From: Sphingomonadales bacterium
GTDB lineage: Bacteria; Pseudomonadota; Alphaproteobacteria; Sphingomonadales; Sphingomonadaceae
Assembly (NCBI GenBank): GCA_027486415.1
Contig: JAIXPC010000012.1
Location: 1 to 63,209, forward strand
DNA: 63,209 nt
Direction of reading: 5' to 3'
Below are positions 48,942-59,224 of this stretch, one piece after another; position 1 is the stretch's first letter; each line of letters starts with the position of its first letter. The notes under the pieces were generated by a model. It was given only the letters and a program-made list of their open reading frames with translations. It did no database searches and had not been told where the DNA came from. The position numbers and the translations under genes are program-made.

Positions 48942-49879
48942 CAGTCCCTCCGCATCACCAGCGCAATGAAGAACGGCGCGCCGATCAGCGCGGTGAGCAC
49001 GCCCAGGCGCAGGTCGATCCCGGCCGGCAGCAGCCGCACCGCGACATCCGCCGCCGTCAGCAGCGCCCCGCCGGCCAGCGCCGCCGGCACCACGGCAGCC
49101 CCCGGCCGGTGGCCGACATGGGGGCGGACGAGGTGGGGCACGATGAGGCCGATGAAGCCGATGCTGCCCGCCACCGCCACGCCAGCGCCCGTGGCAAGCG
49201 CGATGCCGGCGATGATGCGGGATTGCACGGCCGTTCGTGCGACGCCGAGGGAGAGGGCGACATCTTCCCCCAGCGCCAGCGCGTCGAGGGCGGGGGCGGA
49301 GCGGACCAGAAGGACGATGCCGGCAAGGATCAGCGGTGCGGCCAGCGCCAGTTGTGGCAGGCTGCGATCATCGAGGCTGCCCATCAGCCAGAACATCAGA
49401 TCGTAAAGCGCGAACGGCGAGGGCGCGAGGCTGAGCGCGAGGTTGATGGCGACGCCGATCAGCATGGCGACCGCGACGCCGGCCAGCACCAGCCGCGTCG
49501 TGCCGGCACCGCGACCCACCAGCGCCAGCAGCAATGCCAGTGCCGCCCCGGCACCGGCCAGGCCGCCAATGGCCATGCCGATTACGCCGGATCCCAGGAA
49601 ATAGCCAGCCAGCACCGCGCCCAGCGCCGCGCCACTGGACGGGCCAAGCACGTCCGGAGAGGCCAGCGGATTTCGGAGCAGGGCCTGTGCCGCCGCGCCG
49701 GATGCGCCAAGGCCGGCGCCAATCGCCAGCGCCAGCCCGGTGCGCGGCAGGCGCAATTCGACGAACAGGGTGCGCGCCAGATCGGGATCGCGCGCCCATA
49801 TGGCGGCAAGATCAACCGGCCCGATCGCCAGCGATGCGGCGGCAAGCGCCAGGCAGAGCAGGGCGAGGCGGACCGTCAC
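48941..49879 (-). CDS. btuC: vitamin B12 ABC transporter permease (BtuC/FecCD family)
   Basis: The 312-residue permease has about ten hydrophobic segments and the FecCD/BtuC motifs LPRTGLALAIGAGLGASGAA (~45-64), NPLASPDVLG (~70) and GSIGFIGLIVPHLVR (~233). The start is GTG at 49879, overlapping the btuF stop as GTGA, and btuD overlaps its end. The family also imports siderophores and heme; B12 specificity comes from the riboswitch. Confidence 0.9.
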   Translation of the reverse strand: MTVRLALLCLALAAASLAIGPVDLAAIWARDPDLARTLFVELRLPRTGLALAIGAGLGASGAAAQALLRNPLASPDVLGPSSGAALGAVLAGYFLGSGVIGMAIGGLAGAGAALALLLALVGRGAGTTRLVLAGVAVAMLIGVAINLALSLAPSPFALYDLMFWLMGSLDDRSLPQLALAAPLILAGIVLLVRSAPALDALALGEDVALSLGVARTAVQSRIIAGIALATGAGVAVAGSIGFIGLIVPHLVRPHVGHRPGAAVVPAALAGGALLTAADVAVRLLPAGIDLRLGVLTALIGAPFFIALVMRRD

Positions 49880-50634
49880 GACAGCGCCTTTCGCAGCCGC
49901 GCGATCTCGCCCGGCATGGCGGCACCGCCACACAGGAAGGCGCGGCCGTCGGCATCGATGCGGCGGCTGTTCAGCCGGGCAAGGGCGGGGTGCTGGCTCC
50001 ACGCCTGCGCGGCAGAAAGCTGACCGGGGCGATAGACGTTGCGGATCAGGATCGGTGGCGGGGCGGCCAGCAGATGTTCGAGGCCGATGCTGCCGCCGCG
50101 CATCTGGGCGATGCCCGCCAGCCGCAGCCAGCCAGCAGTGAGGCCATCCATGGCAGGCGCGAGGCCGCTGCCGCCGATCATCAGGCCCCGGCGCGGTGGC
50201 GGTGCGCTGGCGGTGAGGGCGCTTACCTGGTTTGCAAAGGCCGTGCCGGCGGCGGGATTGCCGACGAGCGCCGCCACCCGCTGCACCTGCATCGCCACCT
50301 CGGCAGGCGACTGCGGATAGGCGAGGGCCACCAACCGCACGCCCAGCCGTGCCGCCAGTGCGGATGCCTGCCGGTCGCCCCCCATGGTCAGCACCAGGTC
50401 GGGGCGGGCGGCCAGCACGTCCGCAAGGCGACCGCTGTTGGTGGCCAGCCCGGCGGCCCGAGCGGCCAGCGGGCTTTCCTCTGCGTCCGCCCCCAGCCGG
50501 CTGACGCTGGCGATCTGTTCGCGGCGGGCGGTGATCAGCAGATATTCGTCGGTGCACAGGTTGAGGCTGACGACACGAGCAGGGGTGGCGGCGACCTGCG
50601 CGGCCAGCAAACCGGCAAGGGCCGCCGCCCGCAT
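49876..50634 (-). CDS. btuF: periplasmic cobalamin-binding protein (BtuF-like)
   Basis: The 252-residue protein has a signal peptide (MRAAALAGLLAAQVAA) and a two-lobed helical-backbone fold typical of class III binding proteins, with RVVSLNLCTDEYLL (~19) and RPDLVLTMGG (~78). It passes B12 from the outer-membrane receptor to BtuCD. The ATG at 50634 overlaps the btuB stop as TGATG, so upstream in-frame codons are not used. Confidence 0.87.
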   Translation of the reverse strand: MRAAALAGLLAAQVAATPARVVSLNLCTDEYLLITARREQIASVSRLGADAEESPLAARAAGLATNSGRLADVLAARPDLVLTMGGDRQASALAARLGVRLVALAYPQSPAEVAMQVQRVAALVGNPAAGTAFANQVSALTASAPPPRRGLMIGGSGLAPAMDGLTAGWLRLAGIAQMRGGSIGLEHLLAAPPPILIRNVYRPGQLSAAQAWSQHPALARLNSRRIDADGRAFLCGGAAMPGEIARLRKALS

Positions 50635-52523
50635 CACAGGCGGAACCGCACCCCGCCGTGGGCGGTGATGCCGGGCCCACGATAGGCAAACACGTCGACC
50701 TGACGCGAATCCAGCGCATTTTCGATCCGCGCCGTCAGGTCGATTTGCGGCGTGATGTGCCACGCACCCGCCACAGTCACCAGCGTGTAGGCGGGCAGGG
50801 TGACGGGCACGAAGCGAGCAAAATCGGTGTCGCCGCGCGCGCCGGTGATGGCGGCAGCGGCCGACAGGTCGAATGCCCGGCTGGCGTAGGCCAGCGCGAT
50901 GCTGCCGGAATGGCGCGGCCTTCGCACTTCCCGCACACGGGCGCCGTTCGCCGCCTGCTGCTGGTCGGCATCCAGATAGGTATAACTTGTCGTCAGCGTC
51001 AGCCCCTCGGCCAGCGCGGCGCTGCCCTGAGCCTCGATCCCGCGGCGACGGCTGCGCCCGGCGGCATTGGCGACGCCTGACAGAAAGGTGACATTGTCGA
51101 ACGTGCCGATGATCTCGTTGCTGAGATCGGCCGAAAATAGGGTGACATCAACACTGTTGCCGCCGCGTTGCCAGCCGAAGCCGGCCTCGACGCTCTGGCT
51201 GCGTTCCGGCGTCAGGTTCGGATTGCCGCGGAAAAAGCCGGGGAAGAAACCGAACTGATCGAAAAAGGTCGGATCGGCGATGCCGGTACCGAAGGCCGCG
51301 TGCAGGCGCGCATCGCCCAACGGCACGACGCCGTCGAACCGCACGGTGGTGGCATTGGCGAAACGGTCGTTGGCATCGTGGCGCACGGCCGCGCCCAGCG
51401 ACGGGCCATAATCCAGCGTCAGGCGATATTCCCCCACCAGGCTGGTCTGGCGGCGGCGCTGGCGCTGGTTGGACAGGGCAGCGGCATCGGCATCGCTGCT
51501 GACAAAACGCTCTGTCTCCATGTCGATCGCGGCGGTCAGAACGTGGCTGGCCTTGCCAGTGCGGAGGCGCCCCGTCGATTGCAGGCGATACAGGTCGCGC
51601 TCCCCGTCGCTGCGGTTCTGGAAGGCGCCGGCGCGGCGGTTGATGTTGTCGGCCCGCACCAGCATCAGGCTGGCCCGCGTTGTCCAGTCTCCATCCAGCA
51701 GCGACAGCGCCGCCTCGGCGCGCAGCGCGGTCTGGCGGCTCTGGCTGGCGGTCGGTTCGTCGCGTGGCACGCCGCGCACGAAATCAAAGCCGTCGAACTG
51801 CGAGGTTGAATCCTGGTGGCGGCCCACCAGCAGCAGCGTGAGCGCCGGCGTCGCCCGCCATTGGATGCGGCCGTGAGCCGTCACATTCTCATATCCGTCC
51901 TTGTCGCCGCCGCTGCGCGCGATGTCATAACCCCGTGTCGACAGGCCCGAAAGCTGCCCGCTGATTGTCAGTGTCTCGCCGGCCCAGCCGCCGCCAATGC
52001 CGCCGCGCACGGTGCCGAGGCTGCCGCCCTGCACCTCGCCATGAAGATCGCTGCCGCGCACCGGAGCGCGGGTGGTGATGCTGATCACGCCGCCGACTGC
52101 CTGGCTGCCCCACAGCGCGCTTTGCGGGCCGCGCAGCACCTCGATGCGGTCAATGCCGGCGCTCAGCAGCGTGTCGATGCGGAATTCGCCCGACGACGCA
52201 GGATCGTTCATCTCGATCCCGTCGATGAAGGTGATGCTGTGATTGGCTTCCGCCCCGCGGATGCGGACCTGGGTCTGCGCGCCCATCGGGCCGGTCTGTG
52301 CCACCGCGACGCCGGGCGCCAGCGTCAGATAATCCTTCACCAGCGGCAATTGCAGCCCTTCGATCCGGTCAAGGCTGATCTGGCTGATGCTGATGCCGCT
52401 GGCATTCAGGGCAATCGGCGTGCGACTGGCGCTGACGGTGATCGGCACCGGGGTTTCGCTGATGGCGATGGCATCGGCGGCGGGCGCGGCTGCCGCGAAT
52501 GCGATGAGGGGAAGCACGGGCAT
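50634..52523 (-). CDS. btuB: TonB-dependent outer membrane receptor for cobalamin (BtuB-like)
   Basis: The 629-residue receptor has a signal peptide, a TonB-box-like segment ETPVPITVSASR (~22), a plug domain (DRIEVLRGPQSALWGSQAVGG, ~110-130 in two parts) and a 22-strand barrel ending in GVRFRL. The size matches BtuB (~600). It starts at ATG 52523 behind GAAGGAAT, 160 nt after the cobalamin riboswitch. It heads the btuB-btuF-btuC-btuD operon, all four junctions overlapping. Confidence 0.92.
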   Translation of the reverse strand: MPVLPLIAFAAAAPAADAIAISETPVPITVSASRTPIALNASGISISQISLDRIEGLQLPLVKDYLTLAPGVAVAQTGPMGAQTQVRIRGAEANHSITFIDGIEMNDPASSGEFRIDTLLSAGIDRIEVLRGPQSALWGSQAVGGVISITTRAPVRGSDLHGEVQGGSLGTVRGGIGGGWAGETLTISGQLSGLSTRGYDIARSGGDKDGYENVTAHGRIQWRATPALTLLLVGRHQDSTSQFDGFDFVRGVPRDEPTASQSRQTALRAEAALSLLDGDWTTRASLMLVRADNINRRAGAFQNRSDGERDLYRLQSTGRLRTGKASHVLTAAIDMETERFVSSDADAAALSNQRQRRRQTSLVGEYRLTLDYGPSLGAAVRHDANDRFANATTVRFDGVVPLGDARLHAAFGTGIADPTFFDQFGFFPGFFRGNPNLTPERSQSVEAGFGWQRGGNSVDVTLFSADLSNEIIGTFDNVTFLSGVANAAGRSRRRGIEAQGSAALAEGLTLTTSYTYLDADQQQAANGARVREVRRPRHSGSIALAYASRAFDLSAAAAITGARGDTDFARFVPVTLPAYTLVTVAGAWHITPQIDLTARIENALDSRQVDVFAYRGPGITAHGGVRFRL

Positions 52524-52527
52524 ATTC

Positions 52528-52582
52528 CTTCGTTCGGCCCGGACGGGCAGGGGTGGACGACACGAAGTCGCCACGAACGAAG
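52528..52582 (-). promoter_or_regulatory. ribosome-site-sequestering hairpin before btuB
   Basis: CTTCGTTCG (minus strand 52582-52574) pairs perfectly over 9 bp with CGAACGAAG (52536-52528). The second arm supplies the first bases of the GAAGGA ribosome site. It is a likely expression platform controlled by the upstream riboswitch. Confidence 0.5.
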
Positions 52583-52682
52583 GGGCAGGGGCGGCAAAGA
52601 CCGATCCTGCGCCCCGTCTCATGCACCGCTGGACCCGGCAGGCATGGGGCGACCGCCAATGGCACGAGGGCCACGGACGGAA

Positions 52683-52842
52683 CGGCAGGTCTCCTGACTC
52701 GCGGCTCATAACGCCGGCATCCCGCCTTCCCGGTGTGACCCAGTGGCATGTGGGGTGCAGGCTGGCCGCTCACAGTTGCGGGCACAGCGCCGGATTCGCA
52801 CCGGCTTCCCTATTCTCCCCCGTTTACCGGGGGCACCGTTCA
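52683..52842 (-). promoter_or_regulatory. cobalamin (AdoCbl) riboswitch
   Basis: On the minus strand the conserved blocks appear in order: AACGGTGCC..., GGGAAGCCGGTGCGAATCCG, the ATGCCACTGGG box (52749-52739), GGGAAGGCGGGATG, and GAGTCAGGAGACCTGCC. These are the classical B12-box riboswitch. It sits 160 nt upstream of btuB and should repress uptake when B12 is plentiful. Confidence 0.95.
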
Positions 52843-52849
52843 GCCTTGG

Positions 52850-52878
52850 GGTTACGCCTGTTGCAAACCGCCGGTCAA
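52850..52878 (-). promoter_or_regulatory. btu operon promoter
   Basis: On the minus strand TTGACC (52878-52873), a 17-bp spacer and GTAACC (52855-52850) predict a start at ~52843, exactly the 5' edge of the riboswitch. The -10 is weak. It overlaps the rpmE promoter face to face. Confidence 0.5.
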
Positions 52879-52889
52879 GCGGCTATGCG
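52861..52889 (+). promoter_or_regulatory. rpmE promoter
   Basis: TTGCAA (52861-52866), a 17-bp spacer and TATGCG (52884-52889) lie 55 bp before the rpmE ATG and overlap the btu promoter on the other strand. Confidence 0.5.
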
Positions 52890-52944
52890 GCACCCTCTTT
52901 TCCAGGGCCGGTCGGAACCGGTCCGCTGATGAGGAAACCACCCC

Positions 52945-53178
52945 ATGAAGTCCGGCATCCATCCCGATTATCACACCATCACCGTCAAGATGACCGACGG
53001 CACCACCTACACCACCCGTTCGACGTGGGGTAAGGAAGGCGATGTGATGAACCTGGAAATCGATCCGACCAGCCACCCGGCGTGGACCGGCGGCACCGGT
53101 CGCATGCTGGATGCCGGTGGCCAGGTGGCCCGCTTCAACAAGCGTTTCGCCAGCTTCGGCCTGGGCGCCAAGAAGTAA
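52945..53178 (+). CDS. rpmE: 50S ribosomal protein L31 (zinc-less form)
   Basis: L31 bridges the subunits. The 77-residue protein has [37 protein letters not shown] and [10 protein letters not shown], matching alphaproteobacterial L31. It has no cysteines at all, so it is the C-minus (non-zinc) form. The ATG at 52945 follows GAGGAAACC. A strong terminator follows. Confidence 0.97.
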   Translation: MKSGIHPDYHTITVKMTDGTTYTTRSTWGKEGDVMNLEIDPTSHPAWTGGTGRMLDAGGQVARFNKRFASFGLGAKK

Positions 53179-53237
53179 CGCGCAGCGCCGGGTGCGCGCG
53201 TGCCGCGCGCCCACAGGCGCAAGTGCGGCCAGCGAGC

Positions 53238-53275
53238 AAAGAAGGGCGGCCCCAACAGGCCGCCCTTCTTTGTCT
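53238..53275 (+). terminator. Rho-independent terminator after rpmE
   Basis: AAAGAAGGGCGGCC (53238-53251) and GGCCGCCCTTCTTT (53258-53271) form a perfect 14-bp stem around CCAACA. The symmetry means it could also stop transcripts from the convergent acyl-CoA synthetase gene. Confidence 0.88.
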
Positions 53276-53366
53276 CGTCTGACGGCGCGGCTTTGCCGCG
53301 ACTGGCACATACGGCGCTGATCTACCATGCCCACCCCCAACCCCTCCCGCCAGCGGGAGGGGAGCC

Positions 53367-54938
53367 TCACCCCGCCACCATCGCCTTCGCGCTGGCATAA
53401 TCCGCCTTGCCATTGGGCGCGCGCGGCACTTTCTTCACGATGTGCACCGTCTTGGGCGTCTTGTAGCCGGCCAGATGCTGGCGGACATGGGCGCGCAGCT
53501 CTTCCGGGTCCACCGGCGCATGGGCTTCCACCACGGCGGTCACGCACTGGCCCCATTTCTCGTCGGGCAGGCCGAACACCAGCGCATCGTCGATGGCCGG
53601 GTGGGTCTTGAGCGTTTCCTCAACCTCTTCCGGAAACACCTTCTCGCCGCCGGTGTTGATGCACTGGCTGCCACGCCCCAGCAGGGTGAAGCTGCCATCT
53701 TCCTCTATGATGGCGAAATCGCCGGGGATGGAATAACGCTTGCCGTCGATTTCGGGGAAGGTGGCAGCGGTCTTCACCGGGTCCTTCCAGTATCCGCGCG
53801 GGATCAGGCCGCCGCGCGCGATGCGGCCCATGGTGCCGGCCGGCACCGGCTTCATGTCGTCACCGATGATCAGCGTGTTGCCATCGGCCATGAACTTCGT
53901 GGGCGCGCCGGCATTGTCGGCTGTCTGCGCCGCGGCCCCCAGGCCAAGGCCTTCGGAGCTGCCCAGCGAATCGACAATCATCATGGCCGGCGCGTGCTTC
54001 AACAGGCCCGCCTTCACTTCAGGGGACCACATCGTGCCCGAAGAGATCATCACGCCCAGCGTGGCGATGCTGCCGATGCCGGCATCCAGCGCCTTCAGCA
54101 GCGGGCGGGCAAAGGCATCGCCGACGATCACGGCATAATCGCAGGCTTCATCGCGGCAGACGCTGACCGCCGTCGCAGGATCGAAATTTCCGGGCAGGGT
54201 GACGACGGTGCCGCCTTTCGACAGCGTGCCCATGGCGATGATGAGCCCGGTGCCGTGCATCAGCGGCGGCAGCACCAGCGCCTTTTGCCGGCCCTTGCTG
54301 GCGCGCACATTGTCCACATGTTCGGCGATGCTTTCCGGCGGCGCTTCGGCGGCAGACGGCGCGCCATAGCCCATCAGGCCCCACAGCGCGCCCTGGTCCC
54401 ACATCACGCCCTTGGGCAGGCCGGTCGTGCCGCCGGTATAGATGAACAGCATGTCGGTGGGCTGGTAATCCTGCGGCGGCAGCACATGGCCCGCGCTGGC
54501 CAGCGTGTCGTAATCGGTGGCAAACGGCGCGGTCTCGCCGCCAACCTGCACCCACAATTTCGCCGGCAGCCGGTCGCGCAGGCCGCCCAGCACGTCGGCA
54601 AATTCGGCATCGAACACCACGACGGCGGCATCGCTGTTGTCGAGGATGTAGAGCAATTCCTCGCCGGTGTAGCGATAGTTGACGTTGACGTGGACAAGGC
54701 GCGACCGGAACGTGGCGACCAGTGTTTCGCAATAGGCCGGGCCATTTCGCATCAGGTGGGCCACCCGGTCACCGGCGACGGCCCCGGCGGCGAGGAACCC
54801 GGCGGCGAGGCTTTCGCTGCGCTGCGCCAGGTCACCCCAGCTGCGGCGCACGCCGTCGTGGATCAGGGCGGGGCGTTCCGGTTCGACACCGCGCGCCACC
54901 GCATCGAAAATCGCGCCAAAGCTGAACTCCTGCGGCAT
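53367..54938 (-). CDS. acyl-CoA synthetase (AMP-binding)
   Basis: This adenylate-forming enzyme activates a carboxylic acid to its CoA thioester. The 523-residue protein has the P-loop IYTGGTTGLPKGVMW (~168), the A5 region DSLGSSEGLG (~320), the hinge region GRGSQCINTGGEKVFPEEVE (~425) and the catalytic lysine in PNGKADY near the end. It is of the FadD3/FadD19-like class; substrate is uncertain. ATG at 54938 follows GGGGAGGACAG. Its promoter lies just upstream. Confidence 0.9.
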   Translation of the reverse strand: MPQEFSFGAIFDAVARGVEPERPALIHDGVRRSWGDLAQRSESLAAGFLAAGAVAGDRVAHLMRNGPAYCETLVATFRSRLVHVNVNYRYTGEELLYILDNSDAAVVVFDAEFADVLGGLRDRLPAKLWVQVGGETAPFATDYDTLASAGHVLPPQDYQPTDMLFIYTGGTTGLPKGVMWDQGALWGLMGYGAPSAAEAPPESIAEHVDNVRASKGRQKALVLPPLMHGTGLIIAMGTLSKGGTVVTLPGNFDPATAVSVCRDEACDYAVIVGDAFARPLLKALDAGIGSIATLGVMISSGTMWSPEVKAGLLKHAPAMMIVDSLGSSEGLGLGAAAQTADNAGAPTKFMADGNTLIIGDDMKPVPAGTMGRIARGGLIPRGYWKDPVKTAATFPEIDGKRYSIPGDFAIIEEDGSFTLLGRGSQCINTGGEKVFPEEVEETLKTHPAIDDALVFGLPDEKWGQCVTAVVEAHAPVDPEELRAHVRQHLAGYKTPKTVHIVKKVPRAPNGKADYASAKAMVAG

Positions 54939-54959
54939 GACCTGTCCTCCCCGCACAGC

Positions 54960-54987
54960 ACTCTATGGAGGCTGGCGGGCAGGGCAA
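54960..54987 (-). promoter_or_regulatory. possible promoter of the acyl-CoA synthetase
   Basis: On the minus strand TTGCCC, a 16-bp spacer and TAGAGT lie 22 bp before the ATG. Confidence 0.4.
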
Positions 54988-55008
54988 GCCTGCAAGCTTT
55001 CGGAGTTA

Positions 55009-55218
55009 TCAGTCGGGCTGCAGCAGCCGGTGCAGATGGACGACGACATATTTCATCGTCGCGTCGTCCACCGTGCGCTGGGCGGCAGCGCGCCACGCGG
55101 TTTCGGCGGACTTGTAGTCAGGGAAGATGCCGACAACGTCGAGATTGGCGGGGTCGGTGAACTCCACGCCTTGCGGATCGGCCACGCGGCCGCCGAACAC
55201 CAGGTGCAATTTGCTCAT
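55009..55218 (-). CDS. DUF4170 family protein
   Basis: The 69-residue protein has the DUF4170 pattern: MSKLHLVFGGRV, FTDPANLDVVGIFPDYKSAE, and TMKYVVVHLHRLLQPD. The family is confined mainly to alphaproteobacteria and has no known function. The ATG at 55218 was preferred over the longer frame from 55248 because the family N-terminus is MSKLHLVFGG. It may be transcribed with the gamma-carbonic anhydrase gene upstream, 26 bp away. Confidence 0.85.
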   Translation of the reverse strand: MSKLHLVFGGRVADPQGVEFTDPANLDVVGIFPDYKSAETAWRAAAQRTVDDATMKYVVVHLHRLLQPD

Positions 55219-55244
55219 GCCGTGCCGTTTAGGCCGGGTTTTGC

Positions 55245-55826
55245 TCAAGCGCCAGTGGGCGCAGATGCATATTCGCCCTGCAATCGCTGCATGGTGGCAG
55301 CAAACCAGGCTTCAAATTCGGGCCCGTCCCAGGCGCGGTGGTTGCCTTGCGTGTAGCATTCGCCGTTCCGCACGTAGAATTCGGCATTGATCCGATTGGG
55401 CAGGCGATTGTCGCGGGTGGCGATCACCTTGGCCGGGCTGCCGACGATGATGCTGTTCTCCGGTGCTTCGAAACGGTCTTTCAGATAGGCGTGCTGCCCG
55501 ACGATCGAACCCGCGCCCACCACCGCGCCATTGTAGACGGTGGCATTGATGCCGATCAGGCAATGATCGCCGATCCGGCAGCCATGCAGCGTCACGTGAT
55601 GTGTGACCGATGTATAGGCGCCCACCACCACGGGCTTGCCCGGATCGGTGTGGATCATCACGAAATCCTGGATATTGGCGCCTTCGTGGATCTCCACGTG
55701 CGCCGTTTCCGCCCGGATGACCGCGTTGCACCAGATGCTGGCGCGCGGGCCGATGCTGACATGCCCATAGATCTGGGCCGAAGGATGGACAAAGGCGGTG
55801 GGGTGGATGTCGATCCGGGAGGTCAT
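55245..55826 (-). CDS. gamma-carbonic anhydrase-like hexapeptide-repeat protein
   Basis: The 193-residue protein is a left-handed beta-helix of hexapeptide repeats (VHPSAQIYGHVSIGPRASIW onwards). The metal-ligand histidines are in VMIHTDPG, THHVTLHGC. Family members include gamma-carbonic anhydrases and PaaY-type thioesterases, and the exact activity is not decidable. Its ATG overlaps the MlaC stop by 4 bp, so the two genes are coupled. Confidence 0.88.
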   Translation of the reverse strand: MTSRIDIHPTAFVHPSAQIYGHVSIGPRASIWCNAVIRAETAHVEIHEGANIQDFVMIHTDPGKPVVVGAYTSVTHHVTLHGCRIGDHCLIGINATVYNGAVVGAGSIVGQHAYLKDRFEAPENSIIVGSPAKVIATRDNRLPNRINAEFYVRNGECYTQGNHRAWDGPEFEAWFAATMQRLQGEYASAPTGA

Positions 55827-56461
55827 TTTGCCGTGTTCACCGCCAACGATTTGGCATTGGCGCTTCGCATGAAGGTAACGAGCGCGTCAAAGCCGTTCCT
55901 GCTGGCATAGCTGGCAAAGTCGGCCTCCTGCGTCAACGCCAGGTTGACCCCAGCGACGACGAGATTGTTGACCACCAGCCGGCCACCATCGGATTTCACC
56001 TGCCAGATCGTATCGACCGGCTGCGCGCCGGGGCGGGTGACGCGGGTGTGGACTTCGGTGAAGGGGCCGCGGCCAATCGTGCGCTGCACCGCCACCCGGG
56101 CGTCGGCATAATCATACAGCCGGTCGGCATAGGCATTCAGCACGAATTCCGGGAAGGCGGCGCGATAGGCGTCGAGTTGTGCCGGGGTCAGCGTTGCCTT
56201 CTGGCGGCGGATCAGACGCATGCCGATATCATCCAGCGCCACATTCCGGATCAGGATGGCGCGGAACTTCGCGCGCGCGGCCTGCCGGCTGAGCGACTTG
56301 TCGCGCAGCACGGCAAAACCGTCGTTCACCAGGCCTTCAATGAAGGGCTTCGCCGCCGGGTCACCGGGGCTGGCGGCAGTGGCAGTCCCGACCTGCGCTG
56401 CTGCAGGCAGAACGGGGAGGGCGGCAATCACGGCTGCCGCGATCAGATGGATGCGTGTCAT
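55823..56461 (-). CDS. mlaC: MlaC-like periplasmic phospholipid shuttle
   Basis: MlaC carries phospholipids between outer and inner membrane. The 212-residue protein has a signal peptide (residues 1-22, ending PAAAQ) and the MlaC/Tgt2 fold, with FIEGLVNDGFAVLRDKSLS (~40) and VNNLVVAGVNLALTQEADFA (~165-184). mlaFED are not beside it. The gamma-carbonic anhydrase gene overlaps its end. The ATG is at 56461. Confidence 0.86.
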   Translation of the reverse strand: MTRIHLIAAAVIAALPVLPAAAQVGTATAASPGDPAAKPFIEGLVNDGFAVLRDKSLSRQAARAKFRAILIRNVALDDIGMRLIRRQKATLTPAQLDAYRAAFPEFVLNAYADRLYDYADARVAVQRTIGRGPFTEVHTRVTRPGAQPVDTIWQVKSDGGRLVVNNLVVAGVNLALTQEADFASYASRNGFDALVTFMRSANAKSLAVNTAK

Positions 56462-56497
56462 GACAATCCGTATGGCAGGGCCGGGATGAACCGGCGA

Positions 56498-57001
56498 TCA
56501 ACGGCCGAGCAGGCTGCGGCCGATGGCACCCAGGCTGCGGCGTTCGCCGCCCGACACCGGAAACAGCATCGCCAGCGCCGCACCGGCAGCGAGCCCGGCG
56601 AGGATGGAGATCACCGGATTGTCCTTCACCAGCGCGCGGGCGTCGCCGGCGGCCTCGCCCGCCGAAGCGCCGGCTGCCGCCGTAAGCGCGGTGTCGTCAT
56701 AATCGCTGTAGGCTTCGAGATCGCCATTCAGATCGAGTTCGGCCTTGCTGATGCGGTTGCCGGCATAAAGCGCCAGACCCACGGCGGCGATGGCGGCACC
56801 GGTGATCACCGGATGCGCCTTCACCGCGCCGCCGGCATCGCGGGCCAGATCGACACCGCGCGACTTGACCGCGTTCAGGGCATCATCGACCAGCCGGCGC
56901 GGAGCCAGGCTTTCGCCCAGCCCGCCCACATCGTCCACCAGGGCCGCGCCGGCATCGTCGGCGGCGCGCGCAAGATCTTCAATCGTGGCGGTCTGGGTCA
57001 T
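56498..57001 (-). CDS. membrane-anchored protein with two glycine-rich hydrophobic segments
   Basis: The 167-residue product has an acidic helical N-terminus (MTQTATIEDLARAADD), and two hydrophobic segments, ITGAAIAAVGLALYAG (~67) and VISILAGLAAGAALAMLF (~132), the second like the C-terminal anchor of YqjD/ElaB-type proteins. The family is not firmly recognised. It overlaps the holin-like gene by 23 bp and forms a three-gene set with it and the YqjD-like gene. ATG 57001 is used, since the upstream part overlaps the neighbour. Confidence 0.72.
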   Translation of the reverse strand: MTQTATIEDLARAADDAGAALVDDVGGLGESLAPRRLVDDALNAVKSRGVDLARDAGGAVKAHPVITGAAIAAVGLALYAGNRISKAELDLNGDLEAYSDYDDTALTAAAGASAGEAAGDARALVKDNPVISILAGLAAGAALAMLFPVSGGERRSLGAIGRSLLGR

Positions 57002-57400
57002 GGGCAACATCCTCGGCAACGGAGCGCTTCACGGTAAAGCGATCGATCTGTGCCTGCAATGTGGCAATGCTGCGCCGGGGTGCAAGATCGATCTGGCCCA
57101 GCCGCGACAGGGCGCCCCGCAGCAGCGCCCATGCCGCCACGGCAATCACCAATGTCATGATCGCACTGGCGGCCAGCGCGCCGACCAGTTCGGCCAGCCC
57201 GAGCACCAGCGTCGTCACCAGCAGCACCAGCGCCACCAGCGCCAGCACCCCGGCAATGCCCAGCATCACCAGGGGGCCGCGCAGCTGGCCGACATTGGCG
57301 CGCAGTTCCGCCACCGTCAGCCGCGACAGCGTGTGGATCAGCCGCGTCGTGTCGCCGGCCAGCCGTTTCAGCCGGGTGATCGGGCCGCCGCGCCGGGCCA

Positions 57401-57401
<1 letters not shown>
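56979..57401 (-). CDS. phage holin family/DUF1469 (YqjE-like) membrane protein
   Basis: The 140-residue protein has a basic N-terminus (MARRGGPITRLKRLAGDTTRL), and two adjacent membrane helices at ~45-70 and ~77-98, the YqjE pattern, followed by a soluble tail. YqjE and its YqjD partner are stress- and stationary-phase membrane proteins in enterobacteria; no prophage is nearby, so holin is only a name. The start overlaps the stop of the YqjD-like gene, and the next gene overlaps it. Confidence 0.8.
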
Positions 57402-59187
<1,786 letters not shown>

Positions 59188-59224
59188 GGTTGCGGGCCGG
59201 CCTGCGCGCCTCTATCGGTTGGGC

